64,000 nt of DNA from Toxorhynchites rutilus septentrionalis (GCF_029784135.1 NC_073745.1:159601335-159665334); one strand, 5' to 3'. Numbered from the stretch's first letter, positions 43,867-56,964 are shown. Notes: generated by a model not told the origin, from the sequence alone. Made by a program: numbers and translations.

Positions 43867-44815
43867 TCAGGTACTTATCACTCCTACGCCGCGCACCAAA
43901 TGGTTCAGTGTTAGCGTTTCCTTTGCATAATGTTTCAGGCCAGTGTATGTCAATGGTCGAGATTTAATCAAATCTACCGCATCTACCAACTTATTCGGGA
44001 GTACTACGTCCGTCATTTGACGACCATCATGTAACGTACTCAACACCATCTTGATAAAGCTTGCATCGTATGCAAGCTTTTGGAATACGCTTGAGTTCCG
44101 CTCGGAGGTTCAGAATCCAAAATTATGGCGTATTTCATTTACATCCGTTTTCTGATGATGATGATGCTCCAACAGTTTAACTGCAACCGGATGTCATTTA
44201 GGGAGAATAATTGGAAAACGTAACTCGAGCTGTCGTTGTTTCTGGTTCATCATTTCTGCAGAGTTTTTGTCTCATCCCTGTATGCTTCCGCTTGTGCGAA
44301 TCGCCATAAACATGGTCCGGCTTTCTAGAATTCATCTCGTTGCAAAGGGACCAACGCAGCTGCAAATTTAATCTGTTTTTCTTGACAAAGTTGGTCATCG
44401 GAACCGCTTCGATGGCTTCGATTGTTGTTAATGCTTACAGTAACCATTTGAATCCAGGTTGTGTCCCCGACTCACCCACCGCCATTCATCGAGCTTTGTG
44501 AGACTAAGGGATTCCTCTGTTCGGAAAGCAACGGTTTCACTATATCGTCACTGACCCGAGTGGATCCTAAAAGGTACTGTCCTCGAATATATAAGCCGCT
44601 GTTTCTCTTCTATAGATTGGTTCTCGATTATGGAATTCAACAGTCTGAAACCTAGCACTGCGGCTTGCAATTCCAGGCCCAGAATTGATGCCTGCTTCGA
44701 GGGTGCAACCTTAGAACTTTTCATCAATACACGGAAATATACAACAGCATCTTATGCATTCTCACTAGCATCGAATAGAACGTGAAGTTGCAACGTAATG
44801 AAGTTCACAGATCAC
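43867..44815 (-). pseudogene. BEL/Pao LTR retrotransposon pol fragments (RNase H to integrase)
   Basis: On the minus strand, from 44815 downward: QLHVLFDASENAYAVVYFRV and SKVAPSKQASILGLELQAAV, which match the BEL/Pao RNase H ('DASE-AYAAV-Y', 'SK-KVAPL---SIPRLELQAAVLG'). Next comes LSLTKLDEWRWVSRGHN, the connecting segment. Near 43870-44049 VDAVDLIKSRPLTYTG and ETLTLNHLVRG recall the integrase end ('SRPLTY...LTPNHFL-G'). Multiple stops and deletions break it. No LTRs were found. Confidence 0.65.
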
Positions 44816-44822
44816 CCGTGAA

Positions 44823-46130
44823 GTGATAACGAGGCATTGGCACTCGCTCGATGGCTGGAAGCCGAACGACCCAACGATTCCATTATTCGATACACTCGTC
44901 CTTGATGTATACAACCGTTCACTGCGCGACCTTGCATTCCCGGCTGCATGGAAACGAGCTTCTATTGTTCCGATCCATAAATCCGGGAACTGCACTTACG
45001 TCAGCAATTATCGATACTGAGCTGTCTGAGCAAGGTCATCGAAAACTAGTGCACAAAGTATTATTCAACGTGTCATCTCCAATCACCTCCTATAGCTAGC
45101 ATGGCTTCATGAAACATCAGAGTACCACAACTAACTAGTTGTGTTACGTCTCCGTTCTGTCTCGTGAAATTGAACTCAGACGGCAAGTGGATTTGGTTTA
45201 TATTGATTTTTCGAAGGCATCCGACACATATCATTGTCATCAACAGAATGAATCACTTGGGCTTTCCCGATTAGTTTACGAAGTAGCTTTGGTCATACTT
45301 GTCGGTTCGTTCCACGTACTCTTAATCTGCAAAATCTAGACCATTCAATATCACGTCTGGCGTATCTCAGGATAGCGTCCTTGGTTCCCTGACCTTCAAC
45401 CTCTTTGCCTGTCTTCACTGTTCACTTCATCTAGCTTTCTTTTACCGACGATCTGAAATTTTATCGGAGCATCACACCGCCCCTGGTTCATGTCGCATCG
45501 CAAGAAGATATAAACACTTTGTTGACATGGTTCGGCGATAACGACATGCATGTCAACTGTAAGAAGTACAAGATTATTTCCTTCAGTCGCTGTTACAACC
45601 TTGCTTATCTTAAATATTTCATGGAAACGGATTCGCTTGACCGGGTCAAATCCATCTGTGATCTGGGAGTGATCATTGACACCAAACTCAGGTTCAAATT
45701 AACACGTAGGAATTACGACAGCCAAAACTTTCTCTACTATTGGATTTATACGTCAACACTTCTCCGATTTCCTCGATATAATCTTCTTTGGTGCGCAGTA
45801 TTCTGGAATATGCTGCTATTATCTGGTGCCCATATTACAAATCGAATGATCTCATCAACTTTTCTTCATACTCCGACCGTTGGCAATTGATCGACTAGGA
45901 GATCATATCCAGCAGGCGCATATTTGCCTTGCTACGAGGTAATATTGACTGCTCAGAACTTCTGGAACAAATCCTCGACGCTTCCGCAGTTCCTCTCTGC
46001 ATACACTTCCCCGTCACAGCACCATCCATGGCTACAACAATCCGTTCTACTAGTGTCTTCGTGCATTCAATAAAGTTACTGACGAGTTTAATCTGGATCT
46101 GTACAAAGCAAATTTAATTTTAAAATTAAG
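44823..46130 (+). pseudogene. CR1/Jockey-like LINE reverse transcriptase relic
   Basis: Ordered RT pieces are visible on the plus strand in shifting frames: FPAAWKRASIVPIHKSGNCT, the YVSVLSREIELRRQVDLVYI and DFSKASD motif A, SGVSQDSVLGSLTFNLF (decayed motif B), LTWFGDNDMHVNCKKYKIIS and SLDRVKSICDLGVIIDTKLR. The end resembles the CR1/Jockey C-terminus (LRGNIDCSELLEQILDAS). Many stops and frameshifts occur. It abuts the BEL relic head to head at about 44820. Confidence 0.7.
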
Positions 46131-46835
46131 TCAAATGTCAAGTGTCAAATAACGACAAACATACTTGAAGAAGATCTGATTTATTGAAATTAAATATACA
46201 TTGTTAAAAAGAAAACACCTAGGAGCTCAAAACTCCGAAGAAATCTTTGATTACTTTGATCGCTGAGGCTGATTTGCCGTGCTGAGGTTTTTGGATACAA
46301 ATGGAATCGAAAGAGTAGGGGCTAGAGGGCTTGAACCATGACTTAGAATTGAAACTCTCAGAATTGGCAATGTACAGCATCACTTTCTATTCAAACTTAT
46401 GTTTAAACTTATATCTTATGTTCGAAGACATAGTAGAACTATCCATGGAATAGCATCGATTGTTTCCGGGAATGTGCGTTTTCGAAAATGCCGAAAATCA
46501 CATTCGTACTTCCAAAACATTTTCCAGATTTTTTTTGTCAGCCAGCGGCATTGCGATTTCTGGGTCGAAAACTGTTTCTCATTGTATTCCGGGGCTCTTA
46601 TCTCTTTTCGGCAATTTATTCTGGCTCTTTTCAATGTTTTGCAGATGTATTGGTGAGAACAGTTGAACTTATGACTCAGTGAATTCTTGTTGTTGAAGCC
46701 CCGAGAAAGCGAACGAAGTCCTTTGCGTCCATAACTTTGGCTGGTTTCCACTACCTTGCTTACGAGTAGCTGTTGAAGGTCTACGGATATGATAAACAGT
46801 CGTAGCTACAACATTTTCGCTTTTGAAATGTTTTT
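46131..46835. other. K2P intron B-C, nothing recognised
   Basis: Several frames of up to 111 codons occur on both strands around 46400-46750, but no domain or repeat was identified. Confidence 0.4.
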
Positions 46836-46837
46836 TT

Positions 46838-47160
46838 TGACGTAGGACTACGTCTAACCGGAAGATATAGGGGGTGAAATGAAAATCTAGGCACTGAACA
46901 AGTAGGAAAAAATGCAAGATTTGGAACGCTTATAACTCGAGCATTTTTCAATAGATCGCAAAGATTTTTGCATCAATTGATAGGAAATATATCTACGCAT
47001 CTATCATAACGAATAACATTTCACTTTTCTTGAGATAAATAATTGAATAATTGTGAAATATCAAGCGTTGTCAAAATGCACTATGTGCCCATTTTTGATT
47101 GGTCCATTTTGTGCTCCTCAAATCGTACCGACCAAAACGGGCAACCAGAGCAGCAGCGAA
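46838..47160. repeat. Dispersed repeat (with DR2 palindrome) leading into an H2A pseudogene
   Basis: Begins GACGTAGGACTACGTC, a palindromic DR2 phrase, then AACCGGAAGATATAGGGGG. The part after 46930 matches 12605-12862. It ends where the H2A-like promoter region starts. Confidence 0.5.
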
Positions 47161-47356
47161 ATAGAATGAAGCACGATTGGGAAGGAAAAAGAAAAAAATG
47201 AACGAAACATTGGTCGCAGTCTCACACATGCGTAACTCTCGAGCCAGCCAGTCAGCTTAAAAATCCCCGCTCCGCTGCCGTAACGATCATTCTCATTCAA
47301 ACCGTACACCACATCGGTTCGCATCACAACACATCAACAAACCAACCCAAGCAGCC

Positions 47357-47850
47357 ATGTCTGGACATGGTAAAGGAGGAAAAGTGAAGGGAAAGGCAAA
47401 ATCCCGCTCGAACCGTGTTGATCTGGAGTTCCCCGCAAGGGTAGATAGGCCGAGCGCGTTAGTACCAGTGCACCAGTCCACCTAGCCGGCGTTATATAGT
47501 TTCGGCCGCCGAAGTGATCGAGTTAGCTGGCAAAGCTGCTCGCGACGATAAGAAAACCCGCATTCGGAACAGAACACATTCGGTTCGGTGGACATCAAGA
47601 CAACAGGCAGTTGCAGCGAGTGGCGAGTAGCAAACGCAATCGCAAAACGGCAGCTGGTAGCAGAAGAAAAAAGTTTGTTCTTTATACAAACTGCTTTGGT
47701 GGCAAATCCAGAACAAGGCGGCATCGAGGGCGTTCGAAATGGTTTTTTTTCAAAACCACGAGTACAAAGTTTTCTAAATTGGAACCATTCCATAAAACAC
47801 GGCGCTTATCAGGGCCATTAAACCTTTCAAAAAAGAGTTTACGAAATACA
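47357..47850 (+). pseudogene. Histone H2A-derived pseudogene, copy 1
   Basis: ATG 47357 begins MSGHGKGGKVKGKAKSRSNR, the H2A N-terminal tail with one change (R to H at residue 4). The frame then decays: a stop at about 47484, and later fragments resembling E-V-ELAGKAARD-KKTR. A degenerate histone 3' stem-loop GGCGCTTATCAGGGCC is at 47801-47816, followed by a purine-rich element (TTCAAAAAAGAGTTT). The presence of the stem-loop and of a 5' flank shared with copy 2 shows it came from a genomic histone gene, not from a polyadenylated transcript. The region between the H2A part and the stem-loop is unexplained. Confidence 0.75.
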
Positions 47851-48696
47851 GTTCAATGCATTCTAAAGTAATATCCAAAATAATAATAAAACACAAATTG
47901 ATTTTTTCATAATTTGTTTGCCAAGATCTGATGAGTATGTGAATTTGGCAGTTGTTCTGAGCTTATTGATAGTTGGGGACTTTCCTGATTATTCAATTTT
48001 CACCAATTCTTAAATTGTTTCCAGATTGAAAGTACAGTAATTTACAATTAGTTCGACATTTAGCTAATTGGACGGACATGTAATGCGACATATTTAGTTG
48101 AACATTTTTGTAAACATAGAGTTCGGGGTCCAAATTATGACCACATTGAAAGTCGACACTGTATCACTGTCATCGCAAATGTTCAATTACAGGTTAAAAT
48201 TACCTCCAATCCGACACTGAATGGTGGTAATGCGACGTACCATTGAATGTAATTTACTGTACAATATGCCACAAGCTGGATGGGAAGAAATTTTCCAACT
48301 GTGAAAGCTGTGGCGAGTGGCAAATGCAATTGCTAAACAGAAAGGTTTAGCCGAACAAGATGGGGATATCGAGTGATAACAAAACAATAAACTCTTTAGA
48401 TTGAAGATAATTTTGTGATCCTGAAAAGGACCTTTTTTAGCCTGCATGTGAATCCAACGAGCGAACAAATCGTAATGAATGTATTTTTTTGCCATCGCTG
48501 CCTTTTAACGCTCATTCGTTCGTCTCGTTGGACTCGCCCCTTTGGCTGAGTCTGCCGATTGGTCTCTATCCTGTGAGTGTGTACCGCTAGAGTACAAAAC
48601 GCGCGGACCCCAAAAAATATCTCATTTTCTTTCAAACCGTAAATCAGTGTGGTTGTATGGCATCGTTTCACATCACATCGCATCAACGGATTGATG

Positions 48697-48985
48697 CCGG
48701 AGCACCAGTATACCTAATAGCGGTTATAGAATTTCGGCCGCCGGAGTGCTCGAGTTGGCTTGCGAAGCTGCTCACGACAATAAGAAAACCAGCCTACAGA
48801 ACAGAGCACATTCGGTTCGGTGGCAACAACTAGTTTCAGCGAGTGGCAAACGCAATCGCAAAACGGCAGCAGGTAGAAGAAGGAAAAAGTTTGTTTATAC
48901 AGACTGCTTTGGTGGCAAAACCAGCCACCGTAAAACACGGCGCTTTTCAGGGCCATTAAACCTTTCAAAGAAGAGTTATTAAAAG
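48697..48985 (+). pseudogene. Histone H2A-derived pseudogene, copy 2
   Basis: GGAGCACCAGTATACCTAAT starts a piece reading GAPVYLIAVIEF, then after a frameshift VLELACEAAHDNKKT, matching the middle of H2A (GAPVYLAAVMEYL..EVLELAGNAARDNKKT). The N-terminal tail is missing. The downstream sequence parallels copy 1 (GAACAGA-CACATTCGGTTCG, CGCAATCGCAAAACGGCAGC), ending in a stem-loop GGCGCTTTTCAGGGCC at 48939-48954 and CAAAGAAGAGTT. The two copies lie in tandem about 1.2 kb apart. Confidence 0.75.
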
Positions 48986-49849
48986 TTTTTCACAATACCA
49001 ATGCATTCTAAAGTGACATAATATGACATATAATATAAACTGATTTATTTTGGTTATGCTTGTTCTTGAACTTATTGGTGGTTGGGGTCTTTTAAATTGA
49101 TCATTCAGTTTTCACAAACCCATGCATGGTTTCCGAATTAAAAGTGGCTTCACATTGTATGCAGGATGGCATTAACGAATTTTCTCGGTAGCAAGAACTG
49201 CTTTCTTTGGTTGATAACTGATGTTGAAAATTGACTGACGTTACATCTGCATTGTATAGAAAAATAACTAAGGAGCAACATGATGAGCTATGTATTTCCT
49301 GCTGCTCTGTTCTTATTTTAAAGGACTTTAATCCGAAGGTCATCCGTCCCTGTATTTACTGTTGGTTTTTCAGAACGCTTATAGCTCGTTTATTTCTCGA
49401 CAGATCGTAGAGTTCGTCTCCAAAACCTCAGTTCTGTTTTCATTTTTATTTACTTTGTTTGCGGAGACTACAAATATTACAATTCATTCGTCTCCGAAAC
49501 CACAGTTTAATGTACAGTAATGTGCTCAATAGTGAAATATATGATAGTGAATGAGCTGATGACCACCTATGCATTCCCTATCACAGCCATCCTTTTGATT
49601 GTACGATATGTTCATACGCTCGGCATTGAACATTTAATAAGTACAAAGCCTTCAGAAAAAAATCAAGAATCAATTTTGTAAAAAAAACGCAAAAACACAA
49701 CACCAAAGGTTCTTTTCAGAACCCCCAACATGTTCATAAAAAGTAAACAGTAAAGAAATCCATTTTTTCAGGTAGATAGGTAGGTATTCACGTAGGAGAA
49801 GAAAATAAAACAATATATTTAAAATATATATTTAGCAAAAGCTGTCCCC
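48986..49849. other. K2P intron B-C, nothing recognised
   Basis: AT-rich sequence without supported features. Confidence 0.5.
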
Positions 49850-49901
49850 TTTGTATAGTCCTACGTCACTCCGGTTATGTCCCCGACATTACCCACCCGT
49901 C
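49850..49901 (+). repeat. Dispersed repeat DR2 fragment
   Basis: GTCCCC..TAGTCCTACGTCACTCC and GGTTATGTCCCCGACATT-CCACCCGTCTTTT match 15265-15325. The I-like LINE copy begins right at its T-run. Confidence 0.6.
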
Positions 49902-52621
49902 TTTTTTTTTTTATAAATTCGTTTATTTTTACAGGCTCAGTTACATAAGTTTAAAGGAGCCGAAATCTTAAATATATTTTTCAAACTATATATATGAACA
50001 ATTTTCTTAAATCTATGGTTAGTAATGTGGGAAACCGATTACTCGTTGTGGACTCGAGATTAAAAGGGTGACATTTTCTCAGGAAAAGGATGGGGTATAA
50101 GGAAATTATTACAATGTTGATAATCACACACACTCAATTCTTAAATCTATTCGTACATCAGTTGTGAATTTACATTTCATTCTTCTGTTTATAGCAAGCG
50201 GACCAATTACTCACAAAGGAAGAAATGGAGGGTATAAGGATATAAGGATAATCACACACGAACATCGATAGATTTAAGGAAAACATATATTTGGGACATG
50301 TAATCAAGGTCTAACCGAGCCAACACATCTCTCACCGGCACATTGGGCTGCCTTCCTCTAGCCCGAAGGGAGTTCTCTAAATTCGATCTGGCAACAAGAT
50401 ACACCTCACACGACCAAACAACGTGTTCGATGTCGTGGTAACCTCGGCCACAAACGCAGATATTGCTGCCGGCCAGATTGAAACGAAAGAGTAGCGCGTC
50501 TAACGAACAGTGATTGGACATGAGTCGGGAGAAGGTGCGAATAAAGTCCCGACTCAAGTCCAGACTTTTGAACCATGGTTTGAGGCTAACCTTAGGGATA
50601 ATCGAGTGAAGCCACCGGCCCAATTCATCTTCGTTCCATTTGCGTTGCCAGTTATCGATGGTATTTTTACGGACTAAAGAGTAAAATTCATTGAAGGCGA
50701 TTTGACGCTGATAAATATCGCCTTTAATCGCACCTACCTTTGCTAATGAGTCAGCCCTCTCATTACCCGGAATTGAGCAATGAGAAGGGACCCACACAAA
50801 GGTAATGACATAACAGCGTCTGGATAAAGCACTCAAAATTTTTCGTATTCTCTCAAGGAAGTACGGCGAGTGCTTTTCCGGCCTCACTGAACGGATAGCT
50901 TCGACAGAGCTAAGACTATCCGTTACAATGTAATAGTGTTCAACAGGTCGTGAGGCGACGCTGTCCAGCGCCCAATGAATTGCTGCCAATTCAGCAATAT
51001 ACACTGAGCAAGGATACTGAAGACTGTGTGAGGTGCTAAAAAATTCGTTGAACACTCCAAATCCTGTGGACTCATTTATAGTGGACCCATCAGTAAAGTA
51101 CATATTATCACAATTGATACCCCTATATTTTTCATCGAAGATCGTTGGAGCGATCCTCGATCGTTGGTAATCTGAATATCCATGGATATCTTGCTTCATG
51201 GACAGATCAAAATGCACAGAGGAATTGATGTAGTCAGGGAAACAAACACGGTTGGGAATATACGAAGAAGAATCAACCTGCATGGAGATGAATTCATGAT
51301 ATGAACTCATGAATCCGGAGTGAAAATTTAGCTCGATCAGCCGCTCAAAATTTCCGATCACCAATGGGTTCATGACCTTACACCGGATGAAGAACCGAAG
51401 AGATAATAAATTGAAGCGATCTTTTAGTGGGAGTAGGCCTGCCAAAACCTCGAGACTCATGGTATACGTTGAGGGCATACATCCCAACGCAATACGGAGA
51501 CAAAGATACTGAATTCGCTCGAGTTTAATTAAGTGTGTTTTGGCAGCTGATTGAAAACAGAAACTGCCATACTCCATCACTGAGAGAATAGTTGTTCTAT
51601 ACAACATTATAAGATCTTCGGGATGGGCTCCCCACCAGGTGCCGGTAATTGTACGGAGAAAATTTATTCTTTGTTGGCATTTTTTACTCAGATACCTAAT
51701 ATGGGCCCCCCAAGTACATTTGGAGTCGAACCAGACCCCCAAGATACTTGAATGACATAGCATGAGTGATCGGTTTACCCAAAAGTTGAAGCTTTGGTTT
51801 TGCTGGTCTATGCTTCCTAGAAAAAACCACCATCTCTGTTTCCTCCGTGGAGAATTCGATCCCTAGCCCAATGGCCCAGGTTGAAAAATTGTTCAAAGTA
51901 TCTTGTAAGGGTTCTTGTAGGTCGGATTCTGTTGATCCTACGACAGAGACCACTCCATCATCTGCAAGTTGTCTTAGGCTGCAATTTTGTGTAAGGCAAT
52001 TGTCGATGTCGCTTACATAGAAGTTGTACAAAAGGATGCTTAAACATGAGCCCTGGGGGAGGCCCATGTAAGAGACCCGACTTACTGCCGAATCTCCGTG
52101 AGAAAAGTTCAAATGCTTCTCACAAAGCAAGTTATATAACATATTATTCAATAGAGGCGGCAGACCCCGAGAGTGTAATTTGTCTGTCAAAACCTCTATT
52201 GAAACAGAATCAAAGGCCCCCTTTATGTCCAAGAATACTGAAGCCATTTGTTTTTTTCCGGCGTAAGCCATTTGAATTTCTGAAGAAAGCAACGCAAGAC
52301 AATCATTCGTCCCCTTGCCCCTGCGGAACCCATATTGTGTATCTGAGAGTAGGCCATTCGTTTCAACCCATCGATCAAGGCGAAACAAGATCATTTTCTC
52401 CAACAATTTCCGTATACAAGACAGCATTGCTATTGGGCGGTACGAATTGAAGTCGGACGCGGGTTTTCCGGGTTTTTGAATAGCTATAACACGTACTTGT
52501 CTCCAATCATCTGGAACAACATTATGCTCCAGGAATCGATTGAATAAATTCAACAAGCGATGTTTCGCCACATCAGGGAGGTTTTTCAGCAAGTTGAACT
52601 TAATTCTATCCGATCCCGGAG
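49902..52621 (-). mobile_element. 5'-truncated I-like LINE copy, young
   Basis: Nearly identical to 60292-63754 over its whole length, including the 3' UTR and poly-A end. It is truncated within RT, at the residue after GSDRIKF toward the N-terminus; beyond 52621 the sequence is unrelated. No convincing target-site duplication was found, unlike the sister copy. Confidence 0.88.
50252..52618 (-). pseudogene. RT-RNase H ORF2 fragment of the I-like LINE, one frameshift
   Basis: Two overlapping frames (52618 to ~51750 and 51763 to 50252) together cover RT (YRPIAMLSCIRKLLEKMIL, RQLADDGVVSV), RNase H (MYFTDGSTINESTGFGVF, CYVITFVWVPSHCSIPGN) and the Cys/His tail (CVCGRGYHDIEHVVWSC), ending SIDVRV and a stop. 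They are separated by one extra C in a run near 51738 (five Cs here, four in the sister copy). The N-terminal MPSKKSL-type residues that extend the frame upstream come from the flank. The endonuclease is missing. Confidence 0.88.
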
Positions 52622-53559
52622 TTTGAAATGTTGTATCGTATACTTTTTTCAGAGATTTCTTCGACGGCATTTTGAGCAAAACTGAGCAATCATATACGAA
52701 ACAAAACAATACTTGCAGAAACAGGAGAGAGAGCTAACATATACGCACTCTCCTATCGCCCTGAGATCGTTTGTTGTTGAGCTTAAGTGCCTCGAAACAA
52801 TTTCAAATTTTCAGTTGCCACTCGTTAAAAACGTTGCAAGTTAATCCTCATATTTAACGACAAAAGGTTCTCTGAGAAAGTAAGTACGGACAAAGTAAGA
52901 TCGGACAAAAAAATCTTATTAATTACCAGCGGATTTTATTTAACCCAAATTTATTGATTATTGTTCAGAATTCAGTTACCGCGGTGACTCAGATTACCTG
53001 TGTTGCAACCATTGCTTTTCCGTCAGGTGCAGTTTTGCATTTACTGTTGGTGAAACCAAAAATTCATTTGCAAAAGCCAGAGTCGTTTTTCCGGATGATT
53101 GGAAATCATCAGGAAATTTCTTATGTATTGGAAAGCACTCCGAATGGGTCGTGCAGTTTTCTATTTTGGTGCTTCCACCCATGATTACATGACTGTGGGA
53201 GGAAGTGCTACTGTTTGTTGCAGAAGTTGAACCCGTGTGTGATTTGAGGGGATAAATTTGAAATCTTCAGAAGCAGGAAATCAATTGCGGGTGTCGGAGC
53301 TATTCATTATAGGGATCAGGAGAAATGAAAACATCAATTCTATTAATTATCAGGGTAACCTAAATATAAGAGTGTTGAATTAAAATTTATATAACAAACA
53401 TTGCAACGACGATGGATCCTATGTGCTTTTAATAAGGGATTTATGCCAACTTATACATTTGGCAGCATTCGAACTATTACAAAACATATTTGTAAGAGCT
53501 ATCATTTTTGAGTTACATCGATTAATGCGCAAAAACATTTTCTTTCTTTCCACAATACA
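52622..53559. other. K2P intron B-C, nothing recognised
   Basis: Frames at 52954-53184 on both strands lack recognisable motifs. Confidence 0.45.
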
Positions 53560-53567
53560 GTCTAGGC

Positions 53568-55827
53568 CAGGGGTTCTCAAAGTGGTCAATATCGACCACT
53601 TGGGGTCGATATTGGTTTCTCAGGGGTCGACATGAACGAAAATTGATTTTGGGGGTCAACGAGGTCTAAGGATTGATTCCCATTAATTAACACAAGTTCT
53701 TGTTTGAAACTTTCAAGATACAGTATAAGTTGTGTTTCGTGATCCAACTTTATTTCTAATGGAAAGTATTATTGTTGTACTTTTCAAAAACTCAACAAAT
53801 AGGTGAGCGCGCATAAGTTCGTATAAAATGAAAAATTTGACAAGTGCATTTGGCATTTGCATTCTGAATTTGTTGGAACATGAATAAACTCATTTACTAG
53901 TTCAACACAAGAGATTACATTAGTAGAAATAGAAAGAAAGGCACCAGGTTCATCTTATAACACAGTTTTTTTAAAATTATCATTACGTGCAGTTTTAATT
54001 TTTTTTTTTCAAAAAATTATTGCCTACTTATTGTAGATTTTTCCAGATTAAAAAAAAAATCTGCAATCACATTTGACTTTATTGAGTTGGTTTGGAAAGC
54101 TAGTTTTACTGAAACAGTTATTCAAAATGCATCACTGATTTCACCAAACAGATTGTGAGGCCAGATTGGGCTGGCTTTCTCAGAGTACCGATAAGCAAGC
54201 TGGTTTCTACAAAGTATGTAGCAAAGACATAAAGTGCCTTGGAGGATTGAATGATTTCTTGAAGCATGTTAACACAAAAGCGACTGCTGAACTAGCTATT
54301 GGAAGGATGGTATACTGTTCGTGAATGATTGCATACCAAATTTGTTTGACTGGCTATGAGGCTGATGAACCAAAGACCATGACTTCACCAGGCAACTCAC
54401 TTGGCGCTTTACTTAAAAGAGATTTCCATCGCTTTCCATGATGAAGTGTATTCGCTATAGTTCTGCCTTAGGCTGTCCATATGCGTGTAAACACATTCCA
54501 GATGAAATTGAGTAAACTAGCTGTCTTAGCTGCAGTCTAGTGAGTGCGATGAGATTCAGGAAACTCTTTAATCAAATTGCTGCATCCATGCGCGACTAGA
54601 TGGATTTCACTGGAAGCAGTGGTGCAATGAGTGCTTGTCAGATATGAACCACTCCCAATCTACTTTGGATTTGTGAAACTATTAATCATATTTTCTATTT
54701 TATTTTTCACAAATTATTTCATGCAAACACTAAAAGATCTGAATAAAGTTACGTTTGATCAACAAAATTATGAAAGCTTGTAGAGCTGACTATGCTGGAC
54801 TCGTCCAATATCATCAGAAAAAAAAAACATCAAACCATCCTACCGCTTACTGAAAATTTTTCTAATGTAGTTCCCAGAGAAATGATTCAGCCTATTAATG
54901 AGGAATTCAGAGAGCTGCGCAACGTATATTTTTAAGACTATTCTCCGAATGATCGAACCAATGTAGTTATGTTTTGGGCTAAAATTCTAGTCACAACTAT
55001 CCGTGGTGGTGAAGAAAGTGGTTTGGTGCACATGCAACCATCAAGTTTATGTATAATGCATCGATATATGATAAGAAGGAATAACTGTTAAACCATGTTT
55101 AACACATCAGATGTAAAAATGTTGATTGAAGTGTTGAATTATAAGGACTTCAAACTTTTGCAGTTCCAGTTCTGAGGGCCCTTGCGCACAATCTCAATAA
55201 AAAACATAATCCTTACATGAGGAAAAACACATTATCTTTGATAAAAAATAAACAGTTGAAAAAATGGTGCCAATATAGTTGCCCCTGCCCGTTGACCCCA
55301 AAAACACTGCTTACCGCTGCCTTGTAGGCTTATTTTATTGTGCCTTTGATTGTACAAAAATTGAAACAATATCTCTAATGCAGCGAAAAAAATTGTTTTA
55401 TATAGAATTTCAAAGAAAAAATATAAAATTTGAATTTTTCATCAATTACATCTTTTTTTTTATTGAAGAAACTACATGAACTTAGACAGTAGATCCTAAA
55501 TATTTAGAACGCTTACAGTGAATAACTTATCAACTTGTTGCATGTTCAACGAATGTTAACAGAATTTTTTTATGAAGTCTTTGGTTAAGCAAAATATTGA
55601 AATAAGATTCCAAGAGAATAAAAAAAAATTCTGTGGGTGGCAATATAGTTGTTACGGTCTTATAACAGATTAACCAACCGCAAAGTCTTTAAATTAGTAA
55701 GAATGTTGTATGGATACGACAGAAACTATAAATTGATTTCTGTTTAAAAAATTCGACTATAGGGATCTAAGGTATCACTTTATCCTGGAAAAGGGTTCTA
55801 TTGTCTAAAACAGTTTGAGAACCCCTG
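53568..55827 (+). mobile_element. hAT element, decayed (sister of 20492-23854)
   Basis: Ends CAGGGGTTCTCAAAGTGG and AGTTTGAGAACCCCTG are inverted repeats. The flanks GTCTAGGC (53560-53567) and GTCTAAAC (55828-55835) match at 6 of 8 positions, as an aged 8-bp duplication. The last 70 bp (GGATCTAAGGTAT, CCTGGAAAAGGG) match the other hAT. Inside, broken frames such as CLGGLNDFLKHVNTK and VPREMIQPINEEFRELRNV suggest a transposase, too decayed to place. Confidence 0.75.
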
Positions 55828-55835
55828 GTCTAAAC

Positions 55836-56961
55836 CAATTTAGGAAAAAAAAGAGTATGCAAAAATAATTCATTAATGAATCCTCTGATCATCCAAATTA
55901 ATCCTATCAAACTACTGTCTACTGTTTGTCTCTTCTATCTTCGCTGCAATTTAATTTTGAACACATCATGTTTGATCTTCAATTGGGCAGAGCGACGTGA
56001 TTTGTATAAAAATATATGAAAAATCGGAGCGGAAGTGAAAGGGATAGCAGTTGAGTTCCTTAGAACGTCGATATGCGTAATTTCTGATAATTTCCAGTAG
56101 TAAATAGAAAGAAAACACGAGGTAATTATGATAATTTTGAAATTCCAAATGTATCTTCTGTACGTCGATATGTCGAATGTAATTAATGTCCTGTCTTGAA
56201 CATTCAGTTCCTGTTCGAAAAATTACGTAAGACACAAATTGACTCGATACATACATTCTTGTCAGACAATCATTTTGTCTAAATGATGGTTATGTCAAAT
56301 AATCGTGTCACGGTTTCCTGCTGTGGTGCTCACGATTAATCAAGATCCTGTGGTAGAAGGAATACTAGTCACCGATCACGTATATCCAGCACTTCATCAC
56401 AGCAAAGTAATAAAAAAAGGAAACGCGATTTGAGCTGCGCCAGAACTCTAACTGTTCGATGAAACACAAACCACAGGCAGAAAATTGCTCGTTCTCGCAA
56501 AAAGGTGCAACTAAAGCGGGGCGAACAAGAAACCACTTTCAAAAACACATAATCTGAATCACCGTACAAAATAAATTTAAATTTTCAATTACACAGCAGA
56601 GAGGTGGTACCAGAGCAGACCCATCTTTTTACCTCAGAAGCAGTTTCGGTGCCGAAGGACAAGACAAGCAACAATGTTTATTTCTTGTGCTTCTGCATCC
56701 ATACGGAGGTTCCATCTCGTTTTGGAGTGTCGAATTGTAGTCTGCAGCAGCAGCAGAGGCAGCAGCCAAGCCGCACGAAACGAAATGCGGTGTAGGGGAG
56801 CAACAGTGTTAAATATGTTTCTGTCAGGTGCAGGACAGGTGTATGCGGATGAAGCAAAATTAATAAAATTGTTTATCCGGCATTGCATTACATGGCGAAG
56901 ATCGGTTCCAGCAGCGGTCGCCATCTGGCTGGGTCAGCTATGGTAATGCAGTCGCAGCACT
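55836..56961. other. K2P intron B-C, 5' part, nothing recognised
   Basis: A GC-richer stretch at 56590-56950 has overlapping frames on both strands but no recognisable domain. Confidence 0.45.
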
Positions 56962-56964
56962 TAC

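Noticed and set aside
47357..47420. Functional histone H2A gene
   Set aside because: Only the N-terminal tail is intact; stops and deletions follow, and the histone fold is missing.
52622..52709. MPSKKSLKKVYDTTF as a genuine N-terminus of the RT at 50252-52618
   Set aside because: It comes from the flank beyond the 5' truncation and is absent in the other copies.
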